Below, in pieces: positions 8,723 to 21,288 of a stretch of 64,000 nt of DNA. A model generated the notes under the pieces. It was not told the DNA's origin. It saw nothing but the letters and a program-made list of their open reading frames with translations, and made no database searches. The stretch lies in contig JAKUCV010002198.1 in NCBI GenBank assembly GCA_028386065.3, forward strand, positions 1 to 64,000. The letters run 5' to 3'. This DNA is from Turnera subulata. Taxonomy: Eukaryota > Streptophyta > Magnoliopsida > Malpighiales > Passifloraceae. Made by a program: the position numbers and the translations under genes. Positions within the stretch are counted from its first letter, which is position 1. Each line of letters starts with the position of its first letter.

Positions 8723-11363
8723 ATGGCGCAGAGGTTGGATCTGGACGGGAAGCCGATCAAGGCCATTACCATATGCATGATTGGTGCCGGTGGCTTCATC
8801 GGGTCTCACCTCTGCGAGAAGATCCTGCACGAGACCCCCCACAAGATCCTCGCCCTCGACGTCTACAACGACAAGATCAAGCACTTGCTCGAGCCCGACT
8901 CCGCCTCCGGCACCGCCCCCTTCCCCGACCGGATCCAGTTCCACCGCCTCAACATCAAGCACGACTCCCGCCTCGAAGGCCTCATCAAGATGTCAGATCT
9001 GGTCGGTGTCCCCTTGTTTGGCTCCTCCATTTCCACACCGTCATTTCGCTTCATTTTTTTTCTTTCTTCTCTTTGTTTTGCTGCTGCTTTTGTCGTCTTA
9101 TTAACGGTATCGTTCTGGCTGTCTTTTTGTAGACTATTAATCTCGCGGCGATCTGCACTCCCGCCGACTACAACACCAGGCCGTTGGACACGATTTACAG
9201 CAACTTCATCGACGCGCTGCCTGTGGTGCGTTCCTTTTTTTTTAACTTACGATTTGGAGATTTTTGTTTTGGCGCGCATTTGTTTGTTAGAGTAGTCATT
9301 TTCTATAGATTTGATTTTTTTGATTTTTTTCTTTTCTTTTAATTTTTGATGTTGATTTGTTTATTGATTAGGTGAAATATTGTTCGGAGAACGGGAAGCG
9401 TTTGATTCACTTCTCCACATGTGAAGTCTATGGGAAAACGATTGGGAGCTTTCTTCCCAAAGACAGTCCTCTTCGTCAGGTAAGCTTTTGCTTTCTTATG
9501 ATTTCTTGTTATTTGGTGGCCGACATTATCTACTTTTAGATTTGGTACCCATTTGGTGGTGGCATTCATCACCCGTGATTGTCTTGATTTGACAGTTCAT
9601 TGTTATTTCGATGCAACTTGGTTCACGTTAATGACTACAGTAGAAAATAAACATGGAAGAAATATATTTTTATGATAGATAAGTCTATGTGTAGAATCTA
9701 TTAGAAGACATGCAAGAATTTCATACTGTCTTTGAGTATGATGTCTTTAGTTGTGTGCTATGTGATGGATGGGGAATACAGTGGTAAGATGTTCAGATAA
9801 CTGGCTTCATTATTTGCTTGGTTGTGGACGTGGAAGGGCACTGGCTATTTCTCTGCCGATGGCAGTCTAATAGTATCAAAGATAATTATAGTATTCTTCT
9901 CTAACTTTTTAGGTCTTATTAGGCTTTAGACTTCCATAAATCAGGCATTAAGCACTTGTGATTGTCCATGATGATCATGCTGGGTAAACCAACTATTCCT
10001 GGATTGAGCATCACTTGTTTAGTTAGAAAGTTGCTTGTATAATTGTAGACAATAGTAAGTTCTCAACTAATCAAAATATTTCGACCATTGATGTTCTAGT
10101 CTTGTAATTCATTAGTTGAAGTAGTGCTCATTTTTTATTCACGTGCTTACTTCTTGTTTCTGATGTTAGTACTTGGAAATAATCCCATCTGCTATAATCT
10201 TTGGCAGGATCCTTCCTACTATGTACTCAAAGAAGATACTTCTCCCTGCATTTTTGGGTCCATTGAGAAGCAGAGGTGGTCTTATGCATGTGCGAAGCAA
10301 TTGATTGAGAGGCTGATATATGGTAATCTGTCTGGTTAACTGAGACGCCTTGTAAGATATTTCTGGAACATATTTTCTGACTTACTTTCCTTATGAATTG
10401 CAGCTGAGGGTGCAGAGAACGGTCTTGAGTTTACCATTGTGAGGCCTTTTAACTGGATTGGACCAAGAATGGATTTCATTCCTGGCATTGATGGCCCCAG
10501 TGAGGGTGTTCCCAGGGTTTTGGCTTGTTTTAGCAATGTAAGTCCCATTTTTTCCTTCCATGTTTGGAGAGCTAATTGCATTGCATTTTATGTCTTGGAT
10601 GATTTAACTTTTGAAATTTTAATGTGCTTTGCAATTAGGCTCTCTTGCGCCGTGAGCCACTCAAGCTTGTTGATGGTGGTCAGTCACAAAGAACTTTTAT
10701 TTATATTAAGGATGCTATTGAAGCTGTTCTCTTGATGATTGTAAGTCCTGATTCAATCTTCAATCATCCTTGTTTCTTTATCTTTTTACATGGAGTAGCT
10801 AACTGGTGTGATCTTGTTATGTAGGAAAATCCTGCCAGGGCCAACGGTCACATTTTTAATGTGGGCAACCCTAACAATGAAGTTACCGTGAGGCAGCTCG
10901 CTGAGATGATGACTGAGGTGAGTATTATTTATATATAGGCCGCTTATGATTTTTGTTTGTGAGAGTAGAAGGTTTATAAAGTTTCTACTATATGCTGAAA
11001 GCAATGTGTTTGTGTAACAGGTGTATGCAAAGGTAACAGGAGAATCTGCTCTGGAGAAACCAACCATTGATGTCAGCTCCAAGGAATTCTATGGTGAGGG
11101 TTATGATGACAGTGACAAGAGGATTCCAGATATGACCATAATCAACAAGCAACTTGGTAAAAAGCATTGTTTACTCAACTATATGTTTCAGTTTCTGCAT
11201 TCTCTATCTTTGACTAGGTTTTTTTGACACTCTGGTTGCATGGTTGCCAGGTTGGAACCCCAAGACATCGCTCTGGGACTTGCTGGAATCAACCCTCACA
11301 TATCAACACAGGACATATGCTGAGGCGATCAAGAAGGTATTGGCGAAGCCAACATCGAGTTGA
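8723..11363 (+). CDS. AXS: UDP-D-apiose/UDP-D-xylose synthase
   Basis: Converts UDP-glucuronate to UDP-apiose and UDP-xylose in the cytosol, supplying apiose for rhamnogalacturonan II and apiogalacturonan. Nine exons: 8723-9001, 9133-9225, 9372-9479, 10208-10322, 10404-10537, 10639-10740, 10825-10917, 11021-11156, 11251-11363; frame is kept throughout and gives 390 residues (Arabidopsis AXS1 is 389). It is an extended SDR: the NAD-binding GAGGFIG is at 21-27, and YACAK (Tyr186, Lys190) is the SDR catalytic pair. Cys101, Cys141, Glu142 and Arg183 match the catalytic Cys100, Cys140, Glu141 and Arg182 of AXS1, offset by one. The start is the first ATG after the leader and opens MAQRLDLDGKPIKAITICMI, as in the family. 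Exon 1 is notably GC-rich compared with later exons. No lesion is seen, so the gene looks functional. Confidence 0.97.
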
Positions 11364-12440
11364 AAAATCTGATGCTTGAATGACACTTGAGGAATACTTG
11401 GGTGTGGGTGTTATTGGCAGTTACTCTAAATTCTTTTTGAAGAAATCTTAAATGTATCTCAATGGTGGTCGGGTTCATATATGCTAAATTTTTTTTGTCA
11501 AGCTGGGGTCACTTGTAGTCTATGGCTCGCTGTAGCTCAGAAATGTGTTTGGGATGTCACTCTAGAAGACATTAGGTTCTGTTAGATAAGTATATTGTGT
11601 TGCTGTAATTTGTCACATGAGCTTAGGCTATAAGCCTTGTTGGTCCTTATACAGGTTTCTAATTTTCAAGAGGTTTGCATGCTTGCCATTCCTCTCTTCT
11701 GCAAGGATTTGTTGTATTAATTTGTTGACCCATTCTGCCTCCTATTCCTTTAAATTATTATTTTATTAATTATCAAATTTTAAGCACTTTAATCTTCCTC
11801 TACGCTTGTGTTTCCATTCCTTTGAAAGTTGAAAATGAATCTTCGAACTGTAAAAGTCTAAGCACTGGGTAAGAAAGAAACCAGGAGGAGGCGTTACTGG
11901 AGTCAAATAGGAATGTGCAGGTCTGTGAAGCTCTGTGTGCATCATCTCCTATATTCCCCTCTTTACGGTTCGGGTGAGGGATGCCTCGAGTTTGCCTAGT
12001 ATCAAAGCCTAAACTTGATGTACGCTTTGCTAAATGCGCGTTGTAGAGCTGTTCAATTGCTTGCAACCTTTCAAGGGGTTTCATTTTTTCCTTTTCAACT
12101 TGTGAATTGAATTTACTCTTTATGCAGAAAGTTTAGACTGACGTAAATTATCTATATGAATATAAAAGCAAGCGTGATTGATCAAAAAAAGAAGCATTTG
12201 TCGAATATACAAGTAGAAAGAAGCAAGCGTGAACTCAGAAAATCTTGCAAGTATATATGGGTGAGCGTTGGACCTGGGACGTCAAAGTTACAAGCTAGAA
12301 ATAGGCCACAACCTAATGATGTGAATATAGGGCCTCAAGCCCAGAAATTAAATGTAATACAGTAGTAGGGGACCTCACCTCACCTCATAAACATATATAA
12401 GGTCTAAACGCGAAAATGCAGTACCCAAACACGTTCAAGC
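11364..12440. other. AXS 3' region and intergenic DNA
   Basis: The first ~400 bp are probably the AXS 3' UTR, ending somewhere in the T-rich sequence before about 11760. The remainder holds no gene I can support; the short ORFs in it show no recognisable domain. Confidence 0.5.
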
Positions 12441-12530
12441 AGCTAGCGACCTCTTGGTCGGGTTGGCATCAAAGTCCTTCCTCCACGGAGGCCGCCCGGA
12501 TTCAAATCCGGGTGTGGGGGTTATTTAGTT
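12441..12530 (+). mobile_element. tRNA-derived SINE-like head
   Basis: An internal RNA polymerase III promoter is visible: an A-box-like TGGTCGGGTTGG at 12455-12465 and a B-box-like GATTCAAATCC at 12499-12509 flanked by pairing CCCG/CGGG, about 35 bp apart. The sequence does not fold into a clean tRNA. The body probably continues to about 12635, where a MITE begins; its 3' end and target duplication are not certain. Confidence 0.5.
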
Positions 12531-12635
12531 TGGGATAGGTTTGGGATTAGGGGTAGTATTAGGGATAAATCCTAAAATCTAAAATTTCAACCCTAAATTA
12601 CTAAAGCTCGGACCCCTAAATCATCTTAAATCTTA

Positions 12636-12934
12636 CTCTCTCTGTTCCTCAATATAAGATCTTTTGGTCTTTAGATTTTGTTTCAAAACATAAAAACGTT
12701 TGATTATTTTGAGGAACATTAATTAATTTACTCCATATTTATCCTTATTAATTAACCCAAACACGTTGTCTTTGTTGTTGGGATAATAAAAAAAGATATA
12801 TTTTATTATTAGGATAAAGTAAGGGCATGTTAGTAATCTGAGTACTAGAATTTGATAAAATCAGACCTCTTTAATGTTTTTTTTAAGGATTGTGCAAAAA
12901 TCTTAAAGATCTTATATTGAGGAACAAGAGGGAA
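12636..12934. mobile_element. Stowaway-like MITE
   Basis: A 299-bp element with terminal inverted repeats: the left end CTCTCTCTGTTCCTCAATAT and the right end, reverse-complemented, TTCCCTCTTGTTCCTCAATA, both running on into TAAGATCTTT. It is flanked by TA dinucleotides at 12634-12635 and 12935-12936. The CTCCCTC-type terminus and TA target are the hallmarks of Stowaway (Tc1/mariner-derived) MITEs. No coding capacity. Confidence 0.75.
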
Positions 12935-15262
12935 TAAACCCTAAACATTGAACTTTTAACTCTCAAACGACTCAATTCCTCCATTGGTTCTCAAACACGG
13001 ATGGCATCTCAATAGGAGAGCAACAAAAAACGGCAAGCGGAATGAGAATGAAACCACATATGAATCATGAATGCACTCAATAAGGAAAGTTGTGCTTGCA
13101 CTTGGCAATAAAGAGGTAGCCATGTCCCCTATACCACTCCTCCGTGTTCCATTTAGTCCTTTGAGACTAGTGCCTGTTTTCGGGTTAGCCTTTTACGCTG
13201 GCCTTCGGGAAACAATGTGATTATGCAATCATGTTTTTTTGGTTTGATTTTCTATTTAATTGGTACATGATGGAAAATTTTATTATGGAGATTCCCCAAG
13301 TTTGATTAGTTGTAGATCCCTATTTATGGTAAAAAAATATATTTGAGGGTTTGATATACTAGTTCCAGGGATTGATTGTATTGGGTTTTGGTTATTGCTA
13401 GGTTTAAATTTGAATTTTGATTCATGCTACAAATTTTACGAAATGTTTTAATTTTAACTGTAAGTGAGAAATTTAAATGAAGGCATTTGAATGTAGACAT
13501 GTTTATTCAAAGCTAGGCTCAGGGGCGCCTGCGGTGACGGTCCATAAAATGATTATCAGTCACTTTCTTTTTAGTGTAGAAAGATTTCCTTCTTGGAAAC
13601 CTTAATGAATTACGTGAGTTTGCCTATAAGAAGTATCCGCCAGGGACCTTCCTCGACAAGACTTCAAATGTGCGGATTCATTGATCTATGAGTGACTAAG
13701 GTGGTCACCTAGAGAGTTGAGAAAAAAAAAAAAGAAATACTTTTCTTTCCTTCTTGACTAATGATCAGCTTGTGGTCGACTGCCTTCTTCTTCTCATTCC
13801 GACTCGACTCTTTCTTACTTCTTCAAGTTAAATCTGTCGTAAGTATTTGAATTTGCCGAACCAAACAGGAACACTATCGCTATGAGAAGACAATGGGAAA
13901 CTGGAAACTGCAATAATAGCAGATGAGTCCTCCAATCTAAAATGTGATTGTGAAACCCCCCTTTTTTTTGGTTTTAAGGTGGTGTTGAGAAGACTAGTTT
14001 GGCACCCAAAGAAAAAGAAGGAAATGTTGGATCTAAAATACGACGATACGACTTGCGTTGGAATGATTGACAATATCTTTCTCTAAAGACCAAAAAAGTA
14101 TTTATATATTTTTCCAAAACTACGGGCCTTCTTGATTAATTAAAATGCATGTGGTGATCCTACTAAGTATAGATAAAACAACAAAAATAGTCCTTTCGGC
14201 GACATCCGATAAGAAAATACAGATCAAAATCTATAGTAACATAGGCTCTCAAAAAAAAAATATATAGTAACATCAATGCGGTGGGTATGGTGGTGACTGC
14301 GGGTCCAAGGATCCCGAAACGCACGCGTTTTGAATAATAATGGCACGTAAATGTTCGACAAAAAGCGTGACAGACAAACATCATTAAACCGCCTGTTTTT
14401 GCCTTCTCCCTATCATGACTCTTGTCCCTTCCCTTCCTCCTCTGCTTCCTTCTATTCCACTTCTTTTTCACTTCTACTACTACTACCATGAAAGAAACAG
14501 CCGGCCACGATCCCCAACTTCTTGTGCTTTGTTTTCTTCTTTTTCTCCCTACGAAGAAATGCCTTTTCTTTTTTCCTTTTCACCTTCGCGACTTTCTTTT
14601 ATGTCGTGATCTGTGCAAATCCCTTTCCCTCTTCTTTTCTTATTCCCTTGGCCCGTTTTCTTTTTCATATTTAATTCTTTTAGTTTATTGTGTAGTATAA
14701 TATCTTTAATTTTTCTTCTCCTTGTCTTGTTTTATTTTATTGTATGGTCCTCCATCTCCATACAGTCCAGTTTTTTGTGTATTACATTTGGGGTAGGGTG
14801 GGGGTGGGTGGGTTGCCGCATGCAATTCGGCACTTTTGATGGACACACTCACACACTTGATAAAACTACTAAACTTGCTTGCTGCAGTTGGGTTGTGGGT
14901 ATTTTGTGTTTCTCTTAGCTGTAAAGAGGTCCACCATTGTCGTTTGTTTCTCTTATTAACACCAGTAAAGTTGACTCCCCTAAGACCCTTTTCTTAATGT
15001 TCTTCCTTTAAAGAAAACCTCAAACCCTTCACTTTTTTTGTTGTGTCTCTATTTAATGTTATTTAATTTATTTACATTTTGAACATCACCTTGATGGTGA
15101 AGCAATACCGGCATCTTCTCTTTTGTTTTTGTTATTGGGAGGTCTCTCCTTCTTTCTTTTAGAGGCTTCTCTGTCTCTTTCGAATACCCTTTCCAGTTTC
15201 GAGCTCGCTCCTTTGAGGAAACAAGAAAAGAAGGGAGCTTGTTTGATTCTCTCTTCTCGTTC
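12935..15262. other. Intergenic DNA and promoter of the NPH3-type gene
   Basis: No supported gene. From about 14400 the plus strand becomes strongly pyrimidine-rich (long CTT/TTC runs), consistent with the promoter and leader of the gene starting at 15263. ORFs in this part are translations of the pyrimidine tracts. Confidence 0.5.
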
Positions 15263-18200
15263 ATGGCCCCTGCAGGGAAACTTCCTGAATTTCGCAGAGA
15301 GGGGAATGACTGGTATAGCGCACTGTTCCCCTCTCAAACTCTCTTGTGATCCTTTCCCTTCATTCATTTATGGTTTCTGTTTGTGGATGTCTTCGATATT
15401 CTGTTCCTTCTTCTTCTTCTTCTTCTTCTTTCCTGTTCTTCTGATTGTCTTCTTGATAGTATGCTCTGGCAGAATTGTAAAAGCTATATGAAATTTTGTG
15501 TTCTGTATTTTCTTTCAATTTTGCCTGTATTACACAATTCCTAGGCTTTTTTGCTGGAAAAATTACTCTTTCGCTTGGGCGGTTCTGATTTCTATATTTT
15601 ACTAATCAAGTTAAAGAGAAATCCTTGTAACATCGTGTGATTTACTGTGGGTGTGGCAGGTTCTGCAATGCGGGGTTGCCAAGTGATATAACTGTTATAG
15701 TGGATGGCATCAACTTCCATCTTCATAAGGTAAGCGCACATAAGTGACTCTCCAGGACCTATGCATCTGATTCCGTTTCCTTTCTTGGAAATTTCTCTGA
15801 GTGTCCTTCAATTGTTTCCGTATGATCAATTTATTTTTGAGGAGGTTTTACCTCAACCTCTGATTATGTTTCCCTCCTGTTCCCGTACCTATCATTTTGA
15901 GTTACATAATTATATTGGACTTGTGATTGCTTCATTGTTTAGTTTCCTAATCCGATATTTCTGGATTCCCAAAGTCAAGTATGACTGGAACTATTCACAA
16001 TCTTGAAAATCTTCATTCTTATTAACACAGAAGCAGGGTAGTCTTTAGTTGCTCTGCTTCTTTTGATTATTCAATTTAATATGATAGTTTAAGGTAATAC
16101 ATACATGACATTCTGGTCAGTTGTCCTGTTGCTACTCATTTTATATGTTCTTTGGAGTTTGCTAACACGCTTATATTTCTAATATTAATGCTTTGATTGG
16201 TCAACATTCATTGACTTTGAATTCTTCAGTCTTGAGGCTTTCCCCATAGATTTAGTGGAATACTTTGAAGTATTTACTTCTTTATTTTGTAATAAAACAA
16301 TAGGCTTAAAGATTTTTCTAGTTCTACGTGTCGTTAGTGAAAGAAGGTGGTAGTGTTTCTGGAATTCAAAAACTGAAGACTGCTGAGTTAGGAAGAAATG
16401 GCTTAGGTCAACTGTGGTTGATTCATTGCTTTTGGACTACAACTTCATGATCCCTACTTCTAGCTGGCTTCTTCCAGAAGCATTTCAGTTTTAACCAGCT
16501 TTGGCCTGCAAAGTTTTGGTTCCTCTTTCCGTCAAAGTCTGCGTGCTTGTACTCTAGGTTTTTGTCACAAAGCTTAACATTCTAGTGATTCCTTTGACCG
16601 CATCTCCATTCTTTTAGTTGGCATTGAGAAATCACACATGCACCCACTCCTGACAAAATCTACAAGTTTCTCTCAATTTGTGTGTTTTGAAGCTTAAGAA
16701 TTTTGCTACGAACCTTGTTTATACCTTGATAATGTTCCCTAGACTTGTTTTCAATCTAATAAAATGTGTTATTACTGCTGCTGAGATACTTAGAAGAGAG
16801 GGAATAAGCTAGAATGGAATGATTACTGCTTTATATTTGAGTGCATTAGGTTGGCAGATGAGGTCAGTCGTGGATGAATTGATAAGCTGTTAGGTCAATA
16901 TCTCATTTCAGGTTTCTGTGCTAATAGCATTGTTTGCAATATGGATGTTCTGCATTTTTGGATTTGTGCAAGGAATAAGAATTGTTAGCAACAATGATTT
17001 CAATTCCTTGTATCACGACTAGAGCATGTGGAACGGCCAGATTGTTTGTCAGTACTTCAAACACAGAGCACGTGGAAAAATCCAGAGTGGTTGTCTGTGT
17101 TTCAAACACATGTTTATTCTTTCTTCTTAAATGTGTATTTATGAACCACTTTTGGAGCAGAAAACATGGGTTGTTCTTGTGTCAACTAGAATTTTGGAAC
17201 TTGTGGAACAAGAGCTTGGGATCCACAATTAGCAGGAATTTTAATAGTCAAGCCTTAAAGGTTTTAAAGCATGCGCCAAACATGGAGGAGCTAGTTATAA
17301 AGATTTAGGATGAATTAATCGTACAATGAGATCTGCTTGGGGTTCACTAATTACTTCCGAGATTCCTGTAAGCTATTTGCCTTATTCTTTGATTCTTTTC
17401 TACTCGGTATCATCTTCCTGGGGACATGTACTTTTTACTGGAATTTAGGATTTGGGGGTTTTTAGATCCTCAACTATTCACTTTGTACCAATTGTGTACC
17501 CCGAAGTTTTTTTGTACCAATTCTGTACCCCGAGAGTTTAAAAGTGTACCAATCGTGTACCTAGGGCAGTTGCTCAGGCAGACATGCCACATGCCCCACC
17601 ATTTTTTATTTTTTTAAGAAATCCACATGGCATCATTTGCAAGCCGACAGGTGGCATGCCTACCCGGGCAACTGCCCGAGGTACACGATTGGTACACGTT
17701 TAAACACTCAGGGTGGTACAAAAAAACTTCGAGGTACATGATTGGTACAAAGTGAATAGTTGGGGTACTAAAAACTCCCAAATCCCCTGGAATTTATCTT
17801 CATCTGGATTGAATTTTCTGAAAACTGTTATATGCTTCAAAGGAGAATATAGTGAAGTAAATACCACAACTGTGAAAGTGATGACAATTTGTGTACTTGC
17901 GCTTAGACATTTGCATATCATGAACTTACAGCTGCATAGAGCTGCTCCTTAATGTTGACAGCTTTTCATCCCCATTTAACTTCTGTAGTTGTGTTCCTGT
18001 TCCACTATGTCCTCAATTTTCAGTCCATACAACTGAATCTTTATTGCATGCCCTTCTATTCCCTGTAGCATTGTAGTGCTATCTGCAATCAAGATGTGTT
18101 CTTCCTGTAGTGGCCTGTTATACTTCTCATTGTGAAGGTGAATTAGTTGGCTGCAGTCTTTTATTGGCTTCGAAGTTGAACTCCTAAAAACTCGATCTTC

Positions 18201-20663
18201 AATTGCTTAGAAAATCCAAAAGATGTTCATAATACTGTGCTCAGGCTAACTGTAGCATTTAAGCCTGGACAATCATTCGACTCAATTTCTTATGGAACAA
18301 GAAATGAATGGTCTAGCGCTTCTAGCCATTTGCCGAATTTCAGTAGCCCAGTAAACATGCGTTACCTAGAGTCTTTTCTGAATTATTCTATTTCAAATTT
18401 CTACTTCCATCTATGTTTATGTACTAATTTTAATTATTGGTCCACAATCACTTTAGAAATTTGTGCCAAGGATTGATAAAATCTTGCTGAGAATATCTGC
18501 CACTTGCTTGCATAAATGATGCTTAACTAGCTCTGAAATTTAAGATAAATATTTTTTTATCATTGACGTCTTTATTACATTATGAGTTATTTGTGTTTCT
18601 TAGTCATATAGTCTGCTGTTAGCATTTCTCTAGATGATTTATTCAACTGTATCAAGCCAGACAAAGTGCTGCATTTGAAGCTTTTTGCCTTTGTTCTTAG
18701 TGTGGTTATGCACTGTTTGTTTGCTAGTGGAGACTGCTCTTATATAGTGTTGGAAATTATAGATTGTTCTTCAATTGACTTTTGAAATTGTTCATAACTT
18801 ATTATTTTTCAGTTTCCTCTAGTATCAAATTGTGGAAAGATGTCACGGATATGCGAGGAATCACCTGAAAAGGCCCTGACCACTGCCCTCGAAGAATTCC
18901 CTGGTGGCCCTGACGTCTTTTTGTTCGCAGTAAAATTTTGTTACGGTATGCGAGTGGAATTAACACCAAGAAACATAATAATGGTTTACTGTGCAGCAGA
19001 CTACCTTGAAATGATAGATGATAATGGAGAAGTTAACTTGCTATCCAAATCACAAAATTACTTCCATAGAACCATCCTTCGGCACTGGAAAGATTGTATA
19101 GTGGCTCTTCAAAACTCTGATCCCGTTATTCCTAGAGCTGAAAAGCTCGAGATAATAAAGAAGTGTTTGGATGCCCTTTCTACGATGGTCTGTACAGATC
19201 CTAGTTTGTTTGGATGGCCCATGATGATGTATGGTAGTTCACAGAGCCCTGGTGGGAGCATCCTGTGGAATGGTATAAACACAGGGGCAAGAATCCGGAG
19301 CACAGACTCTGACTGGTGGTTTGAGGACATCTCATACTTGAGTGTTGGTTTGTTTGAAAAACTGATCAATACTATGAAAGCAAGAGGAATAAAACCGGAA
19401 AATCTGGCAGGTGCAATAATGCACTATGCCAGGAAGTACTTACCAGGTCTGGGCAGGTGGCAGAGTGGGCAAATTAGCAAAACAAGAACAGTTGCTAGTT
19501 TTAGCTTGACACCTGCTCCTGTGGATCAACGAGTTCTAATAGAAACCATTGAAAAGCTTCTACCTGAGAAGAGGGGCAAAACCTTTTGCCGGTTTTTAAT
19601 CGGACTTCTTCGTGTCGCGCTGATATTAGGTGTCAGCCAAACATGCCAGGAATCTCTAGAGAAGAAAGTAGGGATGCAACTGGAAGAGGCATCCCTAGAT
19701 GGTCTTCTTATTCCAACCTACTCTGATTCTGATACTCTGTATGATACCGACTGCGTGTTGCGGATCATGGATCACTTTATGTCTTCAGCGTCAAGGGTAC
19801 CTCCATTTTCTCCATCCTTGGACCTTGAAACATCACCCTCAGCTGAACCACTGAGAAAAGTTGCAAAATTATTAGATAACTACATAGCAGAGGTGGCTTC
19901 TGATGTAAATTTGAAACCCAGAAAGATACGTTCTCTTGCAGAGGCCCTTCCAGACACTTCCAGGCCATTACACGATGGGCTATACAGAGCATTGGATATA
20001 TATTTCAAGGTTAGCATTTATGGATCTTGGCTTAAAAATACAAATGCATCATCGTCAGTTTTGAAGTTTGTAATTGCTAATTGCATTGTGCAGGCACACC
20101 CTTGGCTTTCAGATAAGGAGAAAGAAGAACTTTGCAATGTTATTGACTTCCAAAAACTTTCAATTGATGCTTGTGCACATGCCTCCCAGAATGAAAGCCT
20201 ACCACTAAGAGTCGTCCTTCAAGTCTTGTTTTTTGAGCAAATGCAGTTGAGAACTGCTCTTGCTGGTTGTCTTCATGTCCTGGACGCTGAAAATGCACCT
20301 GCAGGTCCAATGGCTGCCCCTGGTGACATTGCAGGTCAGATAGTACAGAGAGATGGCTGGGTATCTGTTGTGCGTGAGAACCAGGGTTTAAAGGTAGATA
20401 TGGACAATATGAGGACTAGGGTGGGGGAACTTGAGGAAGAAGTTTGTAAAATAAAACAAGAGATGAATAGAGTGAGCAAATCACATAGCTCTCTTAGTTC
20501 CCCTCGCATGGTTGCCAGGAAAATTGGTTGCAAGCTTCTTCCTCGAGCCTCAGATGTCCAACCAGAATCTGCGCAGAGCATAGGACTCAGTCCAAGAGTA
20601 TCAGTTGATGAAGCTCGTTCTTCCCGGCACTCTAGACACCGGAAAAGTCTCTCTTTGTTTTGA
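15263..20663 (+). CDS. BTB/POZ domain NPH3 family protein
   Basis: Plant-specific NPH3/RPT2-like (NRL) family; members act as substrate adaptors of CUL3 ubiquitin ligases or signalling scaffolds at the plasma membrane, for example in phototropism and auxin transport. Exons: 15263-15312, 15660-15729, 18813-20009, 20094-20663, giving 628 residues. The BTB domain spans about 28-120 (GLPSDITVIVDG, FHLHKFPLVS, FCYGMRVEL); the NPH3 domain is at about 205-470 with WWFEDISYLSVGLFEKLI and AHPWLSDKEKEELCNV; a coiled coil near 530 follows (VGELEEEVCKIKQEM). The C-terminus RHRKSLSLF has a serine three residues from the end in a basic context, like the 14-3-3 site of NPH3. The first two exons are small and I placed them by frame and family match; the 3.1-kb second intron hosts a MITE. 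Which subfamily member it is I cannot say. Confidence 0.93.
17448..17787. mobile_element. Mutator-type MITE with long inverted repeats
   Basis: A 340-bp element in intron 2 of the NPH3-type gene. Its two arms are inverted repeats of well over 100 bp: left GGATTTGGGGGTTTTTAG, right (reverse complement) GGATTTGGGAGTTTTTAG, both continuing through ACTATTCACTTTGTACCAAT and GTGTACCAATCGTGTACC. It is flanked by the direct repeat TGGAATTTA at 17439-17447 and 17788-17796. A 9-bp duplication and long TIRs are typical of Mutator-like elements. No coding capacity. Confidence 0.85.
20010..20093 (+). other. 84-nt stop-free intron (exitron-like) in the NPH3 domain
   Basis: Donor AAG|GTTAGC at 20010 and acceptor TTGTGCAG at 20086-20093 with a branch-like GCTAAT before it. 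The intron is 28 codons long and open in the coding frame. Family members read ...DIYFK-AHPWLSDKEK... without an insert, so normal splicing removes it; retention would add 28 residues starting VSIYGSWLKN without a frameshift. Confidence 0.75.
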
Positions 20664-21288
20664 CATGGTATGCAGTGGTTACTAACTCAAAAAGGCAGTA
20701 CAGGATAGGCTAGATCATTGTTTTTACGTTATTGGTTTCAGGTTGTATAAAAGGATGATAGCAGTGCCTTTGCAATCCCAACTAAAGTGCTCTTCTTTTA
20801 GGTTCGACATCATTAGAGCTATATGGAGAATGTCTGAACAGGAAATGGAAAGGGCATATATGCTCCAATCCAAATCTGCTAGACAAGTAGGCATGCTATA
20901 GCAGATTTGGAATGGAGCAACCCATGCTTGTCGGTACAGTCCCATGTATTTATCAAAGAAAAAACGTGGGGATTGGTATTCCTCAATCCCTGTTCTTATA
21001 TGTCTGCTCCCCCAAATAGCTGTCCACAAGTTTTCATGCTTTATACAGTGATGCAATATTTTCAACTAGCACACGTAATGTACTAGAAACGAGTCCGTTG
21101 CTTGTTTTCTTAGCCTTTACCTTCACCTAGCCAAATCATTCTTACTTGATTGCACATGAACGTATGTGGCATAGTTTGTCAGAATTCACTTTTCCATTTT
21201 GTTGTAGGCCTTTGTTGTTCATGGTTGAACCATGTGGGTTTTTCTGTTTTTGTTATTTAGTTTTGTGCCACTCCATTTGACATGCAAC
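20664..21288. other. 3' UTR of the NPH3-type gene and spacer
   Basis: Contains the likely 3' UTR of the preceding gene and the 5' flank of the tRNA gene. No other gene is seen. Confidence 0.5.

Noticed and set aside
8686..9132. Alternative ORFs overlapping the first AXS exon (148 and 107 codons)
   Set aside because: Out-of-frame shadows of the GC-rich first exon; the AXS frame matches the family residue by residue.
12251..12520. A tRNA gene at the GGATTCAAATCC motif
   Set aside because: Pol III boxes exist but acceptor and anticodon arms do not pair; SINE-like head fits better.
14415..14918. Overlapping plus-strand ORFs (Phe/Leu/Ser-rich) as a membrane protein gene
   Set aside because: They come from a pyrimidine-rich promoter/leader tract with no conserved motif, and three frames are open at once.
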